Source: Anaerovorax sp. IOR16 (lineage in GTDB: Bacteria > Bacillota > Clostridia > Peptostreptococcales > Anaerovoracaceae). From it: a DNA stretch of 64,000 nt. The stretch is from NCBI RefSeq assembly GCF_017168145.1, contig NZ_JADQTL010000009.1:372001-436000 (forward strand), read 5' to 3'. This document shows, piece after piece, positions 58,879 to 64,000 of this stretch. The position numbers and the translations under genes are program-made. The notes under the pieces are model-generated. The model saw nothing but the letters and a program-made list of their open reading frames with translations. It searched no databases and was not told where the DNA came from. Within the stretch, counting starts at the first letter, position 1. Every line of letters starts with the position of its first letter.

Positions 58879-60507
58879 ATGAACTTAGATACTCTATTAA
58901 CGAATGGGAAAATATATACAATGGAAGCAGAAGGAAAAATAATAGAGTCGATTGGTATAAAAGATGGAATTATTCAATTTGCTGGAACAAACGAACAAGC
59001 AAAACAGTACCAAAGTGATAAAATCATTGACTTAAATGGACGAACTGTAATCCCCGGAATGGCAGATTCTCATATGCATATGTACGCTTACTGTCAGAAT
59101 CAAGCTCTGGTTGATTTGCAAGAAGCACGTAGTATGAGCGATATGATAGATAAAATGAAAGAAAAAGCCAAACGTACGCCGACTGGAAATTGGATTAAAG
59201 GGGTTAATTTTGATCAGAGTAAATTCAAGGAGAATCGTTTTCCTACAAGAAAGGATCTTGATGAAATCAGTACGGAGCATCCAATTGTAATCAGAAGATG
59301 CTGTCTTCATGCCATCGTTGCAAATTCTATGGCACTTCAAATTGCAGGAATTGAAAAGGGATTTGACGGTGGTCGCGGTGGTATTGTTGAATTTGACGAA
59401 GAGGGAGAACCAAACGGAATTCTAAGAGAGCAGTCTACGAGAATATTTGATGAAATTATTCCGGATCCGTTATCGGACGATAAGGAGAAACGCAGGATTA
59501 TGCGGGATGTTTTTTCTGATATGTCATCGAAAGGCGTAACAACCATTCATACCTATGCTGCTAAAATATGGAGGTATGAGGAAGACGTTGCTTTGTATCG
59601 AAGTTTTGAACAAGAGGGAACTCTTCCGGTTCGAGTTACGGTATGCTTGGATGAAATTTTTGAAAAAGAAGTGCTGACTCAAGAGGAGAAAAATAATCCA
59701 TATCGAATGGTACAATATGGTGCCTATAAATTATTTACAGATGGTTCCTTAGGTTCCAGATCTGCAGCATTAAAAGAACCGTATTCGGATGATAAAAACA
59801 ATTGTGGATTTGTCGTATGTACACAGGAAGAGTTAAACAAAAAAGTATTAGAGGGATATGAAAAAGGATTGCAGCTAGCCATTCATGCCATTGGAGATGC
59901 TGCTTTGGATATGACTGCTACTTCCATTGAAAATTGCTTAAAGGTTACACGGGAGAGGGGAATGAGTCAGGAAGAACAGGAAAAACGTCTTCCGTTCCGA
60001 ATCATACATGTACAGATGATAAACAAAGAGCTGCTTGAGCGGATGAAAAAGCTGCCGCTTGTTTTAGATATACAGCCAATCTTTTTATGTACGGATTTGC
60101 ATTGGATTGAAGATAGACTTGGGCCGGAACGTATAAAAGGTGCGTATTGTTGGAAAACCTTAAAGGATCAAGGATTTATACAAACCGGAGGATCGGATTG
60201 TCCGGTAGAATCTTTTGATCCGATGAAAGGCATTTATGCAGCCGTATCCAGAATGGATATGGATGGAATACCGAAAGGTGGTTTTCAGCCGGAAGAAAAG
60301 TTATCTGTTTATGAAGCAGTTTCTATTTTTACAAAGAATGTTCATGTGGCAACCGGTCAGCAAGATAAGCTAGGTACTCTGGAAGTAGGAAAATTCGCAG
60401 ACTTAGTTGTCCTTGATCGAGATCCTTTTGAATCGGATATAGAAGACCTTTTAAAGGTTAAAGTGTTAAAAACATTTGTAGCTGGAAGACTGAAATTCAT
60501 GATATAA
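58879..60507 (+). CDS. YtcJ-type amidohydrolase 3 family protein
   Basis: 542 residues. Metal-site residues complete: HMHM in VIPGMADSHMHMY, K284 in YKLFTDGSLGSRSAAL, H336 in LAIHAIGDAALDM, a histidine in RIIHVQM, and the Asp in GGSDCPVESFDP. The family includes hydrolases of formamide-type and other C-N bonds. The start at 58879 has GGAGGA eight bases upstream; 58855 is rejected because that ATG lies before the ribosome site. Paralogous to the next gene. Confidence 0.9.
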   Translation: MNLDTLLTNGKIYTMEAEGKIIESIGIKDGIIQFAGTNEQAKQYQSDKIIDLNGRTVIPGMADSHMHMYAYCQNQALVDLQEARSMSDMIDKMKEKAKRTPTGNWIKGVNFDQSKFKENRFPTRKDLDEISTEHPIVIRRCCLHAIVANSMALQIAGIEKGFDGGRGGIVEFDEEGEPNGILREQSTRIFDEIIPDPLSDDKEKRRIMRDVFSDMSSKGVTTIHTYAAKIWRYEEDVALYRSFEQEGTLPVRVTVCLDEIFEKEVLTQEEKNNPYRMVQYGAYKLFTDGSLGSRSAALKEPYSDDKNNCGFVVCTQEELNKKVLEGYEKGLQLAIHAIGDAALDMTATSIENCLKVTRERGMSQEEQEKRLPFRIIHVQMINKELLERMKKLPLVLDIQPIFLCTDLHWIEDRLGPERIKGAYCWKTLKDQGFIQTGGSDCPVESFDPMKGIYAAVSRMDMDGIPKGGFQPEEKLSVYEAVSIFTKNVHVATGQQDKLGTLEVGKFADLVVLDRDPFESDIEDLLKVKVLKTFVAGRLKFMI

Positions 60508-60584
60508 TTTATGATTAAAGATACATACATCGCAAAATATAGTGCAGTATTTTTTAACACGTATAGTTACAGGAGGAAGAAATT

Positions 60585-62120
60585 ATGCACGCGGATATTC
60601 TAATCAAAAATGGAAATTGCGTAACAATGGAAGACAAAAAAACAAAAGATTGGATAGCCATTGAAAAAAGTAGAATTGTTGCAATGGGAAATGGTGCAGA
60701 GTATGAACCTTTTATTGGAAACCATACAATTGTATTTGATGCAAAAGGAAAAACCGTATTGCCAGGGTTTATTGACAGTCATTTTCATGTGGTTCAGACT
60801 GCACTTAATTCCGTCAGTCTTGATTTAAGTGAAGCAAGAACACATCAAGAATTGGGAGAACGAATCCGTGAGGCTTATAAGAACTTAAATGGCAATTATA
60901 TACGTGGAATACGTATTGTAGCAGAACAGTTTCGGGAGAAAAAATTTCCTGAACGAACCCTTTTGGATAAGTATTGCAACGATGTGCCTGTTTGGTTGAA
61001 TTCTTTGGAATATCAGGTCAGTATGCTAAATACGTATGCGATGTTATATTTTAAAATTCCATTTACTGCAGAAGGTGTGGAAATGGATGAAAAGCAGATG
61101 CCAACTGGAATATTTTCGAAAAAAGCCAATGCGATATTGCGTTCAAATATATTAAAAAATATTTCTGACAACGATCGAAGGGAAGCAATATCGGGAATTA
61201 TGGCCAACCTTTTAAACCATGGAATTACAACTGTCAATGCCATGGAGGGCGGGACCATGTACAGCGATAAGGATGCGAACTTTATTTTTGAACATGGGAA
61301 AGATTTTCCGATTGATATGGAGTTGTTTTATCAAACAATGGACATTGAAAAAATAAAAGCGATGGGACTGAAGCGTGTCGGCGGGTGTCTATATATTGAT
61401 GGAACTATGGGGGCTAGAACGGCTGCACTATCCTTTGAGTATGCAGATTGTCCGGGTACGATGGGAAGCCTTTGTCTGACACAGCAGGAAATCAATGATT
61501 TTGTATTAAAATGCTATGAAAATAATTTACAGCTGGCATTATACACCATTGGAGATCGTGCTATACAAGTCGCTTTAAATGCACATGAAAATGCCTTGTA
61601 TCAGACCGGCATTACCGGACTTCGACATCGGCTGGAACATGTGGAATTGGCAACCGAAGCTCAGATTGAAAAGGCAAATGAATTAGGAATTCTTTTTTCT
61701 ATGCAACCTACCTATGAGCTTTATTGGGGTGGACCGGGAAAAATGTACGAACAAAGATTAGGGGAAAACTATATTCGAACAAATCCATTTGATAAAATCA
61801 TTCAAAACGGCGTTGTGATTTGCGGTGGTTCAGACAGTGACATAACGGAGCCGCGGCCTCTATTAGGGATTCATGCGGCGGTCAATCATCCGGTTGAATC
61901 GCATAGAGTAAGCATTTATGAAGCGCTTAAGATGTTTACTTGCAATGGTGCCTATGGCATTTTTCAGGAAAACGATAGAGGAACCTTGGGAGTTGGAAAG
62001 CTTGCAGATATCGTAATTTTAGATGATGACATTTTCTCGGTGCCTACCGATCAAATTGATAAAATTAAGGTATGTGTAACGATAAAATCAGGTGAGATTC
62101 TTTTTAATAACCTAGGATAG
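60585..62120 (+). CDS. YtcJ-type amidohydrolase paralogue with altered metal site
   Basis: 511 residues, clearly related to the preceding gene (PGFIDSHFHVV; IDGTMGARTAAL; RLEHVELAT; GGSDSDITEPRPL). But the lysine of the family (K284 next door) is Cys268 here, and the histidine of the HxxGDxA block (H336 next door) is Tyr320 (LYTIGDRAI). Both are expected metal-site residues. The protein may use one metal, a different reaction, or be a non-catalytic partner. AGGAGG precedes the ATG. Confidence 0.88.
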   Translation: MHADILIKNGNCVTMEDKKTKDWIAIEKSRIVAMGNGAEYEPFIGNHTIVFDAKGKTVLPGFIDSHFHVVQTALNSVSLDLSEARTHQELGERIREAYKNLNGNYIRGIRIVAEQFREKKFPERTLLDKYCNDVPVWLNSLEYQVSMLNTYAMLYFKIPFTAEGVEMDEKQMPTGIFSKKANAILRSNILKNISDNDRREAISGIMANLLNHGITTVNAMEGGTMYSDKDANFIFEHGKDFPIDMELFYQTMDIEKIKAMGLKRVGGCLYIDGTMGARTAALSFEYADCPGTMGSLCLTQQEINDFVLKCYENNLQLALYTIGDRAIQVALNAHENALYQTGITGLRHRLEHVELATEAQIEKANELGILFSMQPTYELYWGGPGKMYEQRLGENYIRTNPFDKIIQNGVVICGGSDSDITEPRPLLGIHAAVNHPVESHRVSIYEALKMFTCNGAYGIFQENDRGTLGVGKLADIVILDDDIFSVPTDQIDKIKVCVTIKSGEILFNNLG

Positions 62121-62136
62121 AAATAAGGATAGTAAA

Positions 62137-63363
62137 ATGTTAAATATTTGTTTTTTAGGAAAATCAAGATTTGAATGGGATGGCAAGGCGATTGAAGAAC
62201 AATTGGGTGCAAAGGCCTTCGCTTTAATTTGTTTGCTTGTCTTGAATAAAAATAGATATTTGAGTCGAGATAAAATCATTGGTTATCTTTGGCCTGACAG
62301 TAATGAAGAAGCGGCCCGTTATAATTTGAGGTATAATTTATGGCTGATCAAAAAACACATTGGAACCGATCAACAAGGAAATGCGTTTCTTCATATTGAT
62401 AAAGAATGCTGTGGGATTAATCGGGAATTTGATTTTACGTGTGATATTTTAGATATTATGAAATTTAAACCAAGTGAAGAGGATTCCATTGATAGCATAT
62501 TAAAGCTTAAGCAGTTATTCAGAGGTGATTTTTTAGAAGGATGTTACTTTAATAAATGCGATGAGTTTAATGAACTGATTATTTTCGAACGTATAAATTT
62601 TGAGCAACGTAAAGTAAAAATATTAAAACGTTTGGTTGAATTATATGAAAAAGAAAATAACTTTGAGATATGTCTCGAAACAATCAATGAAATTTTAGAA
62701 ATTGAGCCATATGATGAAGAAATGGTTTTAAAAGTTTTAAATATCTATTTAAGATGTGGAAAACGGGTCGCTGCAATTACTTATTATAATCAGTTCAGCA
62801 ACCAGTTGGCTGGGAACCTTGGGATTGCTCCTTCCGATGAATTAAGAAACAAATACAATGAAATTCGTTTGAATTTATCGGACTCCAAAGTAGACACCGA
62901 GGATGAATGTACAAAAAGGCATCCGCAGCAAGGTCATTCTTTAAACACATTAGGTTCCAATAATTTGGATTCTAAAAAAAATGGTATCAGTATAAAAATT
63001 GTTTCAGATTGTATTAAAAATATAACGTTTTTCTGGATGTCAGATGTTATAGACAAAATGATGAAGATTATAGATTTGGATTACATTCAACAATTAAGTG
63101 AACAAGAAATATTAAGCTTAGGATGCATACAAGCGAATCTATTAAGTATTTGCGGAGATATATCGGAATCTTATTCCTGTAATGCAAGTATAAGGGATGT
63201 ATCCATTGTTAATGCATTTATAAAACTATTGACAATTGTATGCAGGAATCATAAGTTGACAATCCTTATATTAAATAGTCAGGATTTGGATGCAATTTCA
63301 GTAAATGTAGTGCAATATCTGAAAAGAATTCAAATAGAGGGACTGGAATTGATTGAAGATTAG
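62137..63363 (+). CDS. SARP/BTAD-type transcriptional regulator
   Basis: 408 residues. An N-terminal winged-helix OmpR-like DNA-binding domain (residues ~1-95, LGAKAFALICLLVLNKNRYLSR and YLWPDSNEEAARYNLRYNL) is followed by the bacterial transcriptional activator (BTAD) TPR domain (~100-245, ending L-G-I-A-P-S-D-E-L). The last ~150 residues match no family I recognise. Sixteen bases after the second amidohydrolase, so probably co-transcribed and the regulator of this cluster. Confidence 0.87.
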   Translation: MLNICFLGKSRFEWDGKAIEEQLGAKAFALICLLVLNKNRYLSRDKIIGYLWPDSNEEAARYNLRYNLWLIKKHIGTDQQGNAFLHIDKECCGINREFDFTCDILDIMKFKPSEEDSIDSILKLKQLFRGDFLEGCYFNKCDEFNELIIFERINFEQRKVKILKRLVELYEKENNFEICLETINEILEIEPYDEEMVLKVLNIYLRCGKRVAAITYYNQFSNQLAGNLGIAPSDELRNKYNEIRLNLSDSKVDTEDECTKRHPQQGHSLNTLGSNNLDSKKNGISIKIVSDCIKNITFFWMSDVIDKMMKIIDLDYIQQLSEQEILSLGCIQANLLSICGDISESYSCNASIRDVSIVNAFIKLLTIVCRNHKLTILILNSQDLDAISVNVVQYLKRIQIEGLELIED

Positions 63364-63416
63364 AAAAACCTTCCTTGACAGATGAAAAGTAAAAATCTGT
63401 TAAGGAAGGTTTTTTG
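63364..63416 (+). terminator. Terminator of the amidohydrolase cluster
   Basis: AAAAACCTTCCTTGACAGAT pairs with ATCTGTTAAGGAAGGTTTTT, followed by T. Confidence 0.92.
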
Positions 63417-63498
63417 CTTGGATTTTGCAATCTCTATAAGGAAATGGTATGATTATCTTTTGAAAGAAATACGCAATAATAGATTAGGAGAAATATTA

Positions 63499-64000
63499 AT
63501 GAAAGATAGATTGCAGCAAACAAACAGCGCAATAAGCACAAAGCTTATCGGGTTGGATTTTTATAAAGCCATAGGGGCTATTTTGGTGATTTTTATCCAT
63601 GTGACGGCTACGCCTGTAGTAAGTCTTGCACCCGGATTATCATTGAACGTATTGATTTTTATTAATCGCTTTGCAAAGCCAGCAGTACCTATGTTTATTT
63701 TTGCCAGTGGTATGGCTTTATTTTATTCTTATCGGAATAAAGAATTTCAATATAGTACATTTTTAACACGGCGTTTTACCAAAATATTTATACCGTATGT
63801 TGTTTGGTGTGCTGTTTATTATGGGTATTATATTTATGAGGGAATTTATCCGGTATCATTGATCTTTTTTATCCAGCAAGTATTGAATGGCAGAATGTTG
63901 TATCATCTGTATTTTGTGGTAACAATTTTACAGTTTTATTTCTTGTTTGGATTGATTCGTTCGATTGTCATGAAGTACAGCGGAAAGATTGTTTTGCCTT
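63499..64000 (+). CDS. Acyltransferase 3 family membrane protein, 3' end outside window
   Basis: The frame is open from an ATG at 63499 (AGGAG seven bases upstream) to the window end, 167 residues so far. LIGLDFYKAIGAILVIFIHV places the conserved histidine of the first helix near residue 35. R-F-A-K-P-A-V-P-M-F-I-F-A-S-G and R-R-F-T-K-I-F-I-P-Y match acyltransferase 3 proteins such as OafA/WecH, which O-acetylate surface polysaccharides. Confidence 0.85.
   Translation, partial: MKDRLQQTNSAISTKLIGLDFYKAIGAILVIFIHVTATPVVSLAPGLSLNVLIFINRFAKPAVPMFIFASGMALFYSYRNKEFQYSTFLTRRFTKIFIPYVVWCAVYYGYYIYEGIYPVSLIFFIQQVLNGRMLYHLYFVVTILQFYFLFGLIRSIVMKYSGKIVLP

Overview
The window is low-GC DNA from an anaerobic, endospore-forming member of the Clostridia. 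The sporulation or stage-specific genes spmA, spmB, spoIID, spoVG, spoVT and spoVB are present, with a raiA-type RNA upstream of hpf, a glmS ribozyme, a clostridial citrate synthase and several NhaC-type antiporters. The 16S start looks compatible with the Anaerovorax/Aminipila group, but that placement is inference. Gene order tmk-holB-ricT-trmN6-like-abrB and purR-spoVG-(glmU)-prs-pth-mfd-spoVT-spoVB-mazG-rqcP matches the origin-proximal order of Bacillus, and nearly all genes run on the + strand.

Layout. 1-6.7 kb: the end of a CCA-adding-enzyme-like gene with degenerate motifs, recD2, an IS110 element, comF, a raiA RNA, a cluster of DnaA boxes and hpf. 6.8-10.4 kb: the cdaA-cdaR-glmM operon (c-di-AMP synthesis and amino-sugar isomerisation). 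10.4-20 kb: NhaC antiporter, threonine aldolase, glmS ribozyme plus glmS, and a second NhaC, with two near-identical 1,590-bp IS1182-like elements in opposite orientation. Each IS sits inside a terminator shared by two convergent genes, and each is flanked by two copies of that terminator hairpin. 20-26.4 kb: an rRNA operon with tandem promoters, 16S, a degenerate tRNA-Ala, 23S and 5S. 26.4-28.7 kb: a structured leader before a MATE transporter, then transaldolase. 28.8-34.2 kb: a small membrane protein, tmk, holB, ricT, a tRNA methyltransferase, abrB and spmAB. 34.4-46.8 kb: murA, spoIID, murC, purR, spoVG, an acetyltransferase-only GlmU, prs, pth, mfd and a PrsA-like foldase. 46.8-54.5 kb: a YitT protein, an HTH-membrane protein, spoVT, an MtaD-like deaminase, spoVB, mazG, HU and rqcP. 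54.5-64 kb: citrate synthase, then a probable catabolic cluster (NhaC, M20 peptidase, two YtcJ-type amidohydrolases, SARP/BTAD-type regulator) and the start of an acyltransferase.

Functional threads. GlmS, GlmM, the GlmU acetyltransferase half, MurA and MurC make UDP-sugar wall precursors. No GlcNAc-1-P uridylyltransferase domain is encoded here, so that step must come from elsewhere. CdaA/CdaR link wall-precursor supply to c-di-AMP. The most unusual signals are the hairpin-length duplications at both IS1182 insertions, a covarying bulged hairpin found before the rRNA operon and twice after it, a DnaA-box cluster away from any visible dnaA, a likely bridge RNA beside the IS110 transposase, and two proteins (CCA-like and the second YtcJ) that have lost expected active-site residues.
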